NCBI RefSeq assembly: GCF_006538745.1
Contig: NZ_BJLR01000012.1
Location: forward strand, 1-38,909
From: Cellulomonas cellasea
GTDB lineage: Bacteria; Actinomycetota; Actinomycetes; Actinomycetales; Cellulomonadaceae
Direction of reading: 5' to 3'
DNA length: 38,909 nt
Positions 23,140-30,701 of the stretch are shown in pieces. The translations under genes and the position numbers were made by a program. How positions within the stretch are numbered: position 1 is the first letter of the stretch; every line of letters starts with the position of its first letter. Under the pieces are notes generated by a model. That model worked only from the letters and a program-made list of their open reading frames with translations, made no database searches and had not been told where the DNA came from.

Positions 23140-24147
23140 TCACCCGACTGCCGGGCGGGGCCGGGAGCGTGCGCCGGGGCCCTCGACGCGCAGCACGTGC
23201 GTGCCCGTCGAGGCCCGTGACTCGAGCGCCGCGTGGGCCAGGGCGACGTCCGCGAGCGGGTGCTCGGTCACGTCGAGCCCGACGGTCCCGTCCGCGACCG
23301 CGTGCAGCGCCTCGGTGAGGTACGTCCGCAGCCGCTCGGGTTCGGCGGCCGCCAGAGCGCCGAGGTTGTGGCCGACGAGGCTCGTCCCCGTGAGCCACAC
23401 GGCGTTCGTGGAGGTGACGACGTCGGTCGCGGACGCGTCGCCGTAGACCACGTGCCGCCCGCCGAACCCGAGGGTCGCCGCCGCGGCCCGCCGGACCGGA
23501 CCGCCGACCGCGTCGAGCACGACGTCGACCCGTCGCCCGCCGAGCAGGTCGTCCAGGTCGCCGAGCTCGTCGTACGTCACGACGTGCCGGGCACCCCAGC
23601 TGCGGGCCGCGGCCCGCTTGGCGCCGTGCCCGACGGCGGCCAGCACGGTCGCCCCCTGCGCGACCGCGAGCTGGACCGCCGCCGAGCCGACACCACCGGC
23701 CGCGGCGAGGACGAGGACCGTCTCGCCCGGCTGGACGTGCGCCGCCTCGAGGAGCCCCCAGGCGGTGGTCACGCTGCACGGGACCGCGGCCGCGACGGCG
23801 TCCGAGAGCCGGTCGAGCTCGCCCTCGAGCGCGACGACCGTCGACTCCGGCGCGATTACGAGCTCCGCTCCCCCACCGCCGGCCAGAGTCAGTGCCGCGA
23901 CCCGCTGACCGGGGCGCAGGGTCGTCACCGCGTCGCCGACCTCGACGACCCGGCCGCTGACCGCGAGCCCCGGGACGTGCGGGAGGCTCACCGGGAGCTG
24001 ACCCCGGCGGAGCATCACCTCGGCGAACGTGACGCCCGCGCACACCACCTCGAGCAGCACGTCCGCGCGCCCCGGCACGGGCTCCGGGACCTCGGCGACG
24101 CGGAGGACCTCCGGCGGGCCGTGCTCGGAGAACTGGACGGCGCGCAC
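23140..24147 (-). CDS. MDR quinone/enone reductase-like protein
   Basis: The 335-residue medium-chain dehydrogenase/reductase has a GroES-like half (VRAVQFSEHGPPEVLRVAEV, HVPGLAVSGRVVEVG). Its Rossmann half carries LAAAGGVGSAAVQLAVAQGA for NADPH binding. Zinc ligands are absent. It starts at GTG 24147 with GGAGGAG six bases upstream; a longer upstream frame has no ribosome site. It lies downstream of the HAD phosphatase, monooxygenase and afsA-type genes on the same strand. In that setting an NADPH enone reductase could reduce a butenolide double bond, but this is inference from context. It is only distantly similar to the MDR at 8091-9029. Confidence 0.85.
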   Translation of the reverse strand: MRAVQFSEHGPPEVLRVAEVPEPVPGRADVLLEVVCAGVTFAEVMLRRGQLPVSLPHVPGLAVSGRVVEVGDAVTTLRPGQRVAALTLAGGGGAELVIAPESTVVALEGELDRLSDAVAAAVPCSVTTAWGLLEAAHVQPGETVLVLAAAGGVGSAAVQLAVAQGATVLAAVGHGAKRAAARSWGARHVVTYDELGDLDDLLGGRRVDVVLDAVGGPVRRAAAATLGFGGRHVVYGDASATDVVTSTNAVWLTGTSLVGHNLGALAAAEPERLRTYLTEALHAVADGTVGLDVTEHPLADVALAHAALESRASTGTHVLRVEGPGARSRPRPAVG

Positions 24148-24270
24148 GGCGGCTCCTCCTGAGGGTCGGTCGGGGCGGACGGGACGGGCGGGAGCGGCGG
24201 TAGCGCGCACCCGCTCACCGGCGCGGCCCGCCGCACCCGCCCTCGTGAGGCCCCGACCTCGACGCCCCTC

Positions 24271-24309
24271 GCACCGGAGCGGCCGCGCGAGCGGCGCGCG
24301 TCCCGGTGC
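24271..24309 (-). terminator. hairpin after the HAD gene
   Basis: GCACCGG (24271-24277) pairs with CCGGTGC (24303-24309). The interior carries further self-complementary CGCGCG stretches, giving a long GC stem about 18 bases after the HAD stop. It would partly insulate the MDR gene. Confidence 0.4.
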
Positions 24310-24326
24310 CGCCGAGGCCGGGGCTG

Positions 24327-25082
24327 TCAGCGGGCCCCGGCCCCCGCACGGACCGGGTCGGCGGGCGCCGCGAGCGGACCGTCGCCGACGAGGACGTCCC
24401 AGCCGCGCTCGCGTGCGAGGCGGGTGAGCGTCGCGTCGGCGCCGACGACGACCGGCGTGCGGACCTGCTCGAGCATCGGCAGGTCGGACTCGTGGTCCCC
24501 GTACGCCCACGAGGGCGTGCCGGGCGGCAGCTCGTCGAGCACCGCGGCGACCGCGGCCGCCTTCGCGTCGCCGATCATCGGGGTGCCGAGCCAGCCGGTG
24601 TACCGCCCGTGCGCGATCTCGGGGCGCGAGCACAGCACGCGGTCGACGCCGAGGTGCGCGGCGACGGGCTCGAGGCACGCCGGGAAGGAGCCGGAGACGA
24701 GCACGACCGTGCGGCCCGCGGCGCGGTGCACGTCGAGCTGCGCGTGGACCGCGGCGTCGACGAAGCCCTGCACGAGCACCTGCGCGAACCAGCGGCGCCC
24801 GGCGGCGGCCATCTCGGCGACCGGCTCGCCGGCGATGAGCCGGTAGTAGGCCGCGTTGGCCTCCTCGCGCGGGAGGTCCGCGCGCAGCAGGTCCGCGAGC
24901 GCGTCGAGGCTGCGGGCCCGCTCGACCGGGGCGAAGCCGCGGACGTAGTACTCGTAGAACGACACGAGGCTCGTGAGCCGCAGGAGCGTGCCGTCGACGT
25001 CGAAGAAGGCGATGCCGGCCGGCTCGTCACCGCCCTGGGCGGACGCCGGGCCGTCGGGGAGACGGGGGATGGTGGCGGTCAT
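24327..25082 (-). CDS. HAD-IB family phosphatase (SerB-like)
   Basis: The 251-residue protein carries all HAD motifs: motif I FFDVDGTLL (nucleophile D28, acid/base D30), motif II LVSGSF, the conserved lysine in GDAKAAAV and motif III/IV GDHESDLPML. A helical cap lies between motifs I and II, as in the IB subgroup of phosphoserine-type phosphatases. It has its own AT-rich promoter with a dyad, 138 bp downstream of the monooxygenase. Butanolide synthesis by AfsA-type enzymes needs an unassigned dephosphorylation step, so this is a candidate phosphatase for that pathway, by context only. ATG 25082 has GGAGG upstream. Confidence 0.85.
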   Translation of the reverse strand: MTATIPRLPDGPASAQGGDEPAGIAFFDVDGTLLRLTSLVSFYEYYVRGFAPVERARSLDALADLLRADLPREEANAAYYRLIAGEPVAEMAAAGRRWFAQVLVQGFVDAAVHAQLDVHRAAGRTVVLVSGSFPACLEPVAAHLGVDRVLCSRPEIAHGRYTGWLGTPMIGDAKAAAVAAVLDELPPGTPSWAYGDHESDLPMLEQVRTPVVVGADATLTRLARERGWDVLVGDGPLAAPADPVRAGAGAR

Positions 25083-25145
25083 GTCAGCCTCCAGGTGAGC
25101 ACGGTGCAGAGCTGGCGAGCGACGGCCGCGGCCTCCGTCGGTCCC

Positions 25146-25192
25146 GACACTATCAGAACGCGTATGTGTAGCAGAACCCTGACACATAGTGT
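25146..25192 (-). promoter_or_regulatory. promoter and operator region of the HAD gene
   Basis: This AT-rich patch contains TATGTGT (25163-25169) and ACACATA (25182-25188), a 26-bp dyad with perfect 7-bp arms. A wider ACACTAT/ATAGTGT pair occupies 25147-25153 and 25186-25192, and CAGAAC is repeated. A -10-like TAGTGT reads leftwards at 25152-25147. GACACTATCAG (25146-25156) recurs almost unchanged in the afsA promoter. Confidence 0.5.
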
Positions 25193-25220
25193 TCAGCGCA
25201 CGTTCGCGCACCCGACCCGC

Positions 25221-26834
25221 TCACGCCGGAGGACGCGCCGCCACCGCCGCCGTACCCGCCGTCGCGGCACCCGCACCCGTCGCCGCCGTCGCCGCCGCCG
25301 GGAGCACCGCAAGGACCGCGTCGACGGTCGTCGCGGTCCCGCCGAGGGCGCCGTGCGCCGCGAGGTGCCCGTCCGGCCGCACGAGCAGGAACCGCGGCGC
25401 CCTGCCCAGCACGCGCTGCAGCGCCGGCGAGACGAGCGGCGCGAGGTCGGTCACATGGACGTCGGGGAGCTCGGCGGCGAGCGTCCCGGCGCGCCCCGGG
25501 TCCGCCGCACGGCCCGAGCGTCCCGGCCACAGCAGCAGCGTCCACGCGTCGGCGTCGAGCACCGGCCACGCGCGCGCCGCCGGCCAGCCGGCGCCGTCGT
25601 CCACGAACGCCGGGACCCGGTCCCCCACCCGCAGCCCGCGGGTCCGCAGGAGCGGCGTACGCCCGGGCGCGTAGCTCGTGTCGAGCTGGGCGAACATCGG
25701 CGCGGCGCGCCGGAGCAGCCGCGTCCGGTCCGCGACGACCACGCCGGCGTCACGCAGCCGCCGGCGCCACGGGCTGCCCAGGAGACCCAGCCGCGTCTGC
25801 ACGCCGGTCGCGGCGGTGACCCGCACGGCCGCCGCGCGGCGCTCGGTCTCGTAGGTGTCGAGCAGCGCGTCAGGGGCCTCGCCGCGGATCACGGCCGCGA
25901 GCTTCCAGCCGAGGTTCACCGCGTCCTGGATGCCGGTGTTCATGCCCTGACCGTTGGCCGGGCTCATGATGTGCGCGGCGTCGCCCACGAGGAAGCACGA
26001 GCCCGTCCGGAACGCCCCGGCCGTCCCGAAGCGCACCGCGAAGGCCGCGGTCCACTCGGGCTCGCCGACCGTGCCCGAGCCCGGTGCCCGCTCGTCGAGC
26101 AGGCGCTGGAACAGCTCGCGCGGCGGCGGCGGGCCCTCGGCCGTGGGCAGGCTCATCGCGACCCGGTAGACGCCCTCGCGCAGCGGGGCGAGGCCGATCA
26201 TCCCGGCGCCGGACCAGAAGTAGTGCACCGTGCGGTCGGACGGCCCGCCCTCGACGGGGGCGTCGCAGATGCCGAACGCGACGTTGACGGGGGCGGCCGC
26301 GAACGGCACGTCGAGGAGGCGGCGCACCGTGCTGTGCGCGCCGTCCGCGCCGATCACCCAGTCGAACCGCTCGTAGGTCACCTCGCCCGCCGCACCGCGC
26401 AGGGACACGTGCGGGCCCCCGTCGCGCGGGTCGGGGTGCGACAGCACGAGCAGCTCGGTGCCGGTCTCGACGGTCCCGCCGAGCTCGACGACCCGCTGCG
26501 CGAGGATCTCCTCGGTCGCGGTCTGCGGGATCGTCACCGCGAACGGGTAGAGCGCGTCGGGGATCGTGCCGATCCGCACGGTGCCCTTGCGCTTCCCCTC
26601 GGACCAGAACGCGACGGCGTCGACCCGGTGCCCGCGCTCGACCAGCCGCGGCGTCACGCCGGTGCGGCGCAGGAGCTCGAGCTGGCGCGGCCAGAGGATC
26701 GCCGCCCGGGAGTGCGCCGGGGCCTGCGTGCGCTTGTCGACGACGCGCACGCCGATCCCGCGCCGCAGCAGCTCGCACGCCAGGACGAGACCGACGGGCC
26801 CGGCGCCCACGACCAGGACGCGGGGCTCAGGCAC
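25221..26834 (-). CDS. FAD-dependent aromatic-hydroxylase-type monooxygenase
   Basis: The 537-residue flavoprotein shows the PHBH-fold motifs: an N-terminal GxGxxG (VVGAGPVGLVLACELLRRG), the DG motif (GADGAHSTVRRLL) and the GD motif (FLVGDAAHIMSPANGQGMNTGIQDAVNLGWKL). A C-terminal thioredoxin-like extension is typical of group A hydroxylases of about 530 residues. The last 25 residues are Ala/Thr-rich. GTG 26834 lies 30 bp after the afsA-type stop, so the two genes are probably co-transcribed. The substrate is unknown. In this locus it could tailor a signalling molecule or hydroxylate an aromatic. Confidence 0.9.
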   Translation of the reverse strand: MPEPRVLVVGAGPVGLVLACELLRRGIGVRVVDKRTQAPAHSRAAILWPRQLELLRRTGVTPRLVERGHRVDAVAFWSEGKRKGTVRIGTIPDALYPFAVTIPQTATEEILAQRVVELGGTVETGTELLVLSHPDPRDGGPHVSLRGAAGEVTYERFDWVIGADGAHSTVRRLLDVPFAAAPVNVAFGICDAPVEGGPSDRTVHYFWSGAGMIGLAPLREGVYRVAMSLPTAEGPPPPRELFQRLLDERAPGSGTVGEPEWTAAFAVRFGTAGAFRTGSCFLVGDAAHIMSPANGQGMNTGIQDAVNLGWKLAAVIRGEAPDALLDTYETERRAAAVRVTAATGVQTRLGLLGSPWRRRLRDAGVVVADRTRLLRRAAPMFAQLDTSYAPGRTPLLRTRGLRVGDRVPAFVDDGAGWPAARAWPVLDADAWTLLLWPGRSGRAADPGRAGTLAAELPDVHVTDLAPLVSPALQRVLGRAPRFLLVRPDGHLAAHGALGGTATTVDAVLAVLPAAATAATGAGAATAGTAAVAARPPA

Positions 26835-26864
26835 GAGCGCGCTCCGGGGACAGCGGCGCGGGGC

Positions 26865-27862
26865 TCACGCGATCGCCCTGCGGACCGCGAGCGGGCCGGG
26901 CAGCGTGTCGAGCGCGAGCTCGATCGTCGCGGCGGCGCGGTCGCCCTGGACGACGCGTACCGCGGCGGTCGAGCGCGGCGGGTGGTCGGGAGCGGCCCGC
27001 ACCGGCGGCGAGGGGAGCTCCAGGTGCAGCACCGTCGGCTCGTCGAGCTCGACGTACTGCAGGAACCGGCCCGTGATCGCGCTGACGTGCGTGTGCTGCG
27101 TCGAGAGCCCGTGGGTGTCCGCGAGCGCGACGAGGGCGAGCTGGCGGGCCGCCTCGGTGAGCACCATCGCGGGCACGTGGTCCTGCGCGTGGTCGAACAG
27201 GCTCGGGTTCGCGAACGGCAGGCGCAGGACGCCACGGACCTCGCGCTCGTCGGCCTCGACCGAGGTCAGCACGACGTTGCGCTCGTTCGTGCGCGCGACC
27301 AGCGCGGGCTCGACGGGCGGCGGGACCGGGGTGTCGCGCAGGCCGGCGCTCGTGACGAGCGTGGTGCGGCGGCGCGTGTCGCGCAGCGCCCGGTAGGCCA
27401 TCGGCGAGGCGAACATGACCTCGGTCGACAGGTGCCCGACCTCGGACTCCCCCACGGGCTGCTCGACGAAGAGCGTGACCCGGTAGGTCAGCGAGCGCAG
27501 CACCCCGTGCACCGTGCGGGGCTGCTCGATCTCGACGAGCAGGCGCAGCGTCGGGGGCGCGTAGCCGACCGGGATCTCGCCGATCCCGGGGAACGCCATG
27601 TCCCACGAGCGCAGGACGAAGTGCTGGCCGAGCGGGACGCCGAGGTACGCGTGCGCGACGAGCGTCTCCGCCTGCCGGCAGCACTCGAGCAGCAGCAGCG
27701 GGTCGACGCGCGGGACCCGGCCGGTGTGGTCGCCGAAGTAGCCGTGCTGCGGGGGGAGCTGGGCGCCGACCGGTGGACGAGCCGGCGGTCCGCGGTCGTC
27801 CGGTCGCTGAGCCCCGCACCGCCGAGCGTGGTCCGCGGTCGTTCGAGGGACTCGGTGACCAT
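26865..27862 (-). pseudogene. afsA-type hotdog gene, disrupted near the 5' end
   Basis: From a well-placed ATG (27862, preceded by AGGGGGAAG) the frame reads into a family-like N-terminus ending in RRLVHR. It then runs into a nonsense frame with a stop at 27488. The other AfsA landmarks continue in a different frame directly after LVHR: VGAQLPPQHGYFGDH, DPLLLLECCRQAE, AHAYLGVPLGQHFVLRS, then the second hotdog repeat with LFDHAQDHVPAMVLTEAARQ, to the stop at 26865. Family members normally have about 20 residues between LVHR and GAQLP. A deletion of roughly 60 bp, of length 3n+1, therefore seems to have shifted the frame. An in-frame ATG at 27881 without a ribosome site could still yield a 338-residue variant. 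AfsA enzymes condense a beta-ketoacyl group with dihydroxyacetone phosphate. Confidence 0.75.
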
Positions 27863-27941
27863 GTACTTCCCCCTGAAGCATGAGCGGAGCCGAAGCCGGG
27901 CCGTCCTCCCGGCGCACGGAGCACGTGCCGACGTGCGTCTG

Positions 27942-27980
27942 CTGACACCTATCAGTGCTCTGTGAACCGTTCGGACAGTA
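27942..27980 (-). promoter_or_regulatory. afsA promoter with two dyads
   Basis: Reading leftwards, TACTGT (27980-27975) is a -10 candidate. It overlaps an imperfect dyad (CTGT 27960-27963, GAACCGTTC 27964-27972, ACAG 27975-27978) of about 19 bp, the size range of autoregulator-receptor sites. Further in, CTGACACCTATCAG (27942-27955) contains GACACCTATCAG, nearly identical to the GACACTATCAG element at the HAD promoter. Confidence 0.4.
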
Positions 27981-28034
27981 GCAGAGGCCTCCCGGCCCAA
28001 ACCAGCGACAAAGGGATGAACGAGACACGTCGTC

Positions 28035-28054
28035 GAAGCGCTTCCGGATACCGT
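28035..28054 (+). promoter_or_regulatory. promoter with GAAGCGCTTC palindrome
   Basis: GAAGCGCTTC (28035-28044) is a 10-bp palindrome with a central CG, as bound by LacI-family repressors. It lies just upstream of a -10-like TACCGT (28049-28054) for the reductase gene starting at 28125. Confidence 0.4.
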
Positions 28055-28124
28055 CGCCGCGGGTGTCGGAGGTGCGCCCGGAGCGGTCGGGAACATGTCG
28101 GGGCCGCCCGCGGTTCACGCCGTC

Positions 28125-28772
28125 ATGACGACCCTCGGACTGATCGGCAGCGGACACATCGGCGGGACGCTCGCGCGCCTCGCCGTCGAGCACGGGTACG
28201 ACGTGGTGGTGAGCAACTCGCGCGGGCCGGAGACCCTCACGGACCTCGTCGCCGAGCTGGGCGACCGGGCGCGCGCCGGGACGGCCCAGGAGGCCGCCGA
28301 GGCGGGGGACGTCGTCGTCGTGACGATCCCGCTCAAGGCCTACCGGAGCGTCCCCGTCGAGCCGCTCGCGGGCAAGGTCGTGATCGACACGAACAACTAC
28401 TACTGGCAGCGCGACGGCCGGATCCCCGAGCTCGACGCCCAGGAGACGACGAGCGCGGCGCTGCTCCAGGAGCACCTGCCGCAGTCGCACGTCGTCAAGG
28501 CGTTCAACCACATCACCGCCGCCGACCTCGGCTCGCGCAGCACGCCCGCCGGGACGCCCGGTCGGCGCGCGCTCGCCGTGGCGTCCGACCACGACGACGC
28601 CAAGGCCCGGGTCAGCGCGCTGCTCGACGAGCTCGGCTTCGACCCCGTCGACGCCGGCACGCTCGCGGACAGCTGGCGCATCGAGCCCGGGACGCCCGGC
28701 TACGGGCCCGACCTCGACGCCGACGGGCTGCGCGCCGCCCTCGCCGCGGCCACGCGGGACGCCGCCGCCTGA
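28125..28772 (+). CDS. NADPH-dependent F420 reductase-like Rossmann protein
   Basis: The 215-residue protein starts with a dinucleotide-binding fold (TLGLIGSGHIGGTLARLA) and an NSRGPETL segment expected to bind the NADP 2'-phosphate. It continues with VVVTIPLKAYRSVP, DTNNYYWQRDGRIPEL and VVKAFNHI, as in F420-dependent NADP reductases and related NAD(P)-binding proteins. The exact substrate is uncertain. It is divergent from the afsA-type gene, 262 bp apart, so it could supply a reductive step to that locus or be unrelated. ATG 28125 matches family starts; an ATG at 28095 with a slightly better ribosome site would add ten residues. Confidence 0.85.
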   Translation: MTTLGLIGSGHIGGTLARLAVEHGYDVVVSNSRGPETLTDLVAELGDRARAGTAQEAAEAGDVVVVTIPLKAYRSVPVEPLAGKVVIDTNNYYWQRDGRIPELDAQETTSAALLQEHLPQSHVVKAFNHITAADLGSRSTPAGTPGRRALAVASDHDDAKARVSALLDELGFDPVDAGTLADSWRIEPGTPGYGPDLDADGLRAALAAATRDAAA

Positions 28773-28819
28773 CCCCGGCCGGGCCCCCCACGCGGCGCCC
28801 GCGAACCGCACGACCACCC

Positions 28820-28854
28820 GCCCGCCCGGCACGCCCTCGCGCTGCCGGGCGGGC
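28820..28854 (+). terminator. terminator after the F420 reductase-like gene
   Basis: GCCCGCCCGGC (28820-28830) and GCCGGGCGGGC (28844-28854) form a perfect 11-bp stem, plus one A-T pair, with an 11-base loop. It starts 47 bases after the stop codon. Confidence 0.65.
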
Positions 28855-28950
28855 GCCTGCGTGGGTGCCTGACCTCCGAGGAGAGGACTCTCACCCGCTG
28901 CTGGACGCCTGCCCAGGCGGGATCGGCCCGGGAGTGCCAAGGTGTGCGCC

Positions 28951-29733
28951 ATGAACACGTCAGTGCGCTCCGCGGCAGCCGGAGCGGGCAACCACCGCCT
29001 CCTCGAGACGGGGGCACGCCTCGGCTACGCCGCGAGCGGGCTCCTGCACCTGCTCATCGCGTTCGTCGCGCTCCAGCTCGCGTGGTCGACCGGCGCGCAG
29101 GAGGCCAGCCAGGCCGGCGCGCTCCAGACGCTCGCGAGCACCGGCCCGGGCTCCGTCGCGCTGTGGGTCATGGTCGTCGGGCTCGCGCTGCTCGGCCTCT
29201 GGCAGCTCACCGAGGCCGCCGTGCTCCAGGAGACGGGCGACCGGCTCAAGGCCGCCGGCAAGGGCGTCGTCTACCTCGTGCTCGCGTGGACGGCGTTCGG
29301 CGTCGCGCGCGGCTCGGGCTCGGGCGGCGGCTCCGACCAGTCGATGAGCGTCACCGCGTCCCTCATGGAGAAGCCGTTCGGCCTCGTGCTGGTCGGCGCC
29401 GTGGGCCTCGGCATCGTCGCCGTCGCCGTCTACCACCTGCACAAGGGCTGGAAGAAGACGTTCCTGCGCGACCTCACCGGGCACCCCGGCACGTTCGTCG
29501 TGCGCGCGGGGCAGGCCGGGTACGTCGCCCGCGGCATCGCGCTCGGGATCGTCGGCGTGCTGCTCGTGTCCGCCGCGCTGACGCACGACCCGGCGCAGTC
29601 CCAGGGGCTCGACGGCGCCCTGCGCGCGCTGCTCGACGCGCCGTTCGGCAAGCTCCTGCTGACCCTCGTCGCGCTCGGCTTCGCGGCGTTCGGCGTCTAC
29701 TCCTTCGCGCGCGCCCGGTACGCGCGCGTCTGA
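28951..29733 (+). CDS. DUF1206 membrane protein
   Basis: The 260-residue protein has six hydrophobic segments arranged as three helix pairs, the DUF1206 pattern. Each pair starts with an ARxGYxxxG-like element: GARLGYAASGLLHLLIAF, then KAAGKGVVYLVLAW, then RAGQAGYVARGIALG. The function of the family is unknown. A Gly/Ser-rich loop (GSGSGGGSDQS) lies in the middle. ATG 28951 has AAGGTG seven bases upstream; a GTG nine bases earlier is possible. It is a single-gene unit. Confidence 0.9.
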   Translation: MNTSVRSAAAGAGNHRLLETGARLGYAASGLLHLLIAFVALQLAWSTGAQEASQAGALQTLASTGPGSVALWVMVVGLALLGLWQLTEAAVLQETGDRLKAAGKGVVYLVLAWTAFGVARGSGSGGGSDQSMSVTASLMEKPFGLVLVGAVGLGIVAVAVYHLHKGWKKTFLRDLTGHPGTFVVRAGQAGYVARGIALGIVGVLLVSAALTHDPAQSQGLDGALRALLDAPFGKLLLTLVALGFAAFGVYSFARARYARV

Positions 29734-29803
29734 CCTCGTCGGCACCCCACGGCGCTCCCGGTCCCCGGGGGTGCCGCGCGGGTGCGGACGGCGCCGCCGG
29801 CCC

Positions 29804-29831
29804 GGCCCCGGGACAACGACGTCCCGGGGTC
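29804..29831. terminator. bidirectional terminator between DUF1206 and glycerophosphodiesterase genes
   Basis: CCCCGGGAC (29806-29814) and GTCCCGGGG (29821-29829) pair perfectly around a 6-base loop, and the stem extends by a wobble and a G-C pair on the outside. It sits in the middle of a 179-bp gap between convergent genes. Confidence 0.65.
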
Positions 29832-29914
29832 CGGCCACGTGGCGGCGGTCGGGTCAACCGGCCGCGACGGGCGGGCCGGCGCCGGTCCGGGGGTCCGGCC
29901 ACGCGGCGGCGGTC
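29826..29914. repeat. 25-bp direct repeat, two copies
   Basis: The 25-bp sequence at 29826-29850 recurs at 29890-29914 with one substitution (T to C in the CCACGTGG/CCACGCGG part). The copies are 64 bp apart. The first overlaps the terminator stem and the second ends in the glycerophosphodiesterase stop codon. Confidence 0.6.
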
Positions 29915-30695
29915 AGCGCCAGGTACCGCGCTCGCGCAGCACGTCGCGCAGGAGGTCCGCGCGGTCGGTGACCAGTCCGTCGACGCCGAGGTCCAGCAGC
30001 GCGCGCATCTGCGCCGGGTCGTTCACCGTCCACACGTGCACCTGGCGGCCCGCCGCGTGCGCCGCCGCGACCGTGCCGGCGTCGACGACCCGCAGCCGCC
30101 CCTGCGCGACCGGGACCTGGAGGCAGTCGACGGCGCGCAGCGCCCGGGCCGCCGCTCGGGTCAGCCCGGTGCGGCGGCCCGCGACGAACCGTGCCACCTC
30201 CCCCGTCGCCGCCGACGTCGCGACGGGGCGGGTCAGCGCGGCGAGGGTCGCCCGGCGCCGGGCCGCCGAGAACGACGCGACGCAGACCCGGTCGTGCGCC
30301 CGCGTGCGCTCGATCGCCGCCGCGACCGGGGCGGCAGCGCGCGCGTCCTTGACGTCGACGTTGACCCGCAGCCCGGGCCACGTGCCGAGCACGTCCTCGA
30401 GCAGCGGGACCGGCTCGCGACCCCCGATGAGCGCGCGCCGCACCGTCGCCCACGGGAGGTCCCCGACGCGGCCGCGCGCGTCCGTCGTCCGGTCGAGCGT
30501 CGCGTCGTGCAGGGCGACGGCCACGCCGTCGGCGGTCGCGTGCGCGTCCGTCTCGACGTACCGGAACCCGAGGTCGCGGGCCGCCGCGAACGCCGCGAGG
30601 GAGTTCTCCCCGCCGTCGGGCGCGAAGCCGCGGTGCGCGAGCGCGACGAACCCGCTGGGGTCGTCGAGGTAGGGGTGCCGGGGGGTGCCGGTCAT
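29913..30695 (-). CDS. glycerophosphodiester phosphodiesterase
   Basis: The 260-residue enzyme has the GDPD TIM-barrel motifs: AHRGFAPDGGENSLAAF (catalytic histidine and metal glutamate), VETDAHATADGVAVALHDATLDRTT (metal ligands and second catalytic histidine), VNVDVK and VHVWTVND near the end. It hydrolyses deacylated phospholipids to glycerol-3-phosphate and an alcohol. No signal peptide is seen, so it is cytoplasmic (UgpQ-like). Translation is probably leaderless: TAGGGT ends six bases before the ATG at 30695. Confidence 0.92.
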   Translation of the reverse strand: MTGTPRHPYLDDPSGFVALAHRGFAPDGGENSLAAFAAARDLGFRYVETDAHATADGVAVALHDATLDRTTDARGRVGDLPWATVRRALIGGREPVPLLEDVLGTWPGLRVNVDVKDARAAAPVAAAIERTRAHDRVCVASFSAARRRATLAALTRPVATSAATGEVARFVAGRRTGLTRAAARALRAVDCLQVPVAQGRLRVVDAGTVAAAHAAGRQVHVWTVNDPAQMRALLDLGVDGLVTDRADLLRDVLRERGTWR

Positions 30696-30701
30696 GGGGC
30701 G

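Noticed and set aside
27488-27862. Short afsA-start frame as a separate functional gene
   Set aside because: After LVHR the product is low-complexity Ser/Arg typical of an out-of-frame reading. It is better explained as the broken 5' end of afsA.
24306-27965. 1219-codon plus-strand frame
   Set aside because: It is antisense to four clear genes and its product has the Arg/Val/Asp/Glu composition of reverse-strand shadows. No domain or ribosome site supports it.
27962-28954. Plus-strand frame starting before the F420 reductase-like gene
   Set aside because: It overlaps the reductase in another frame and its product is Arg-rich without a domain.
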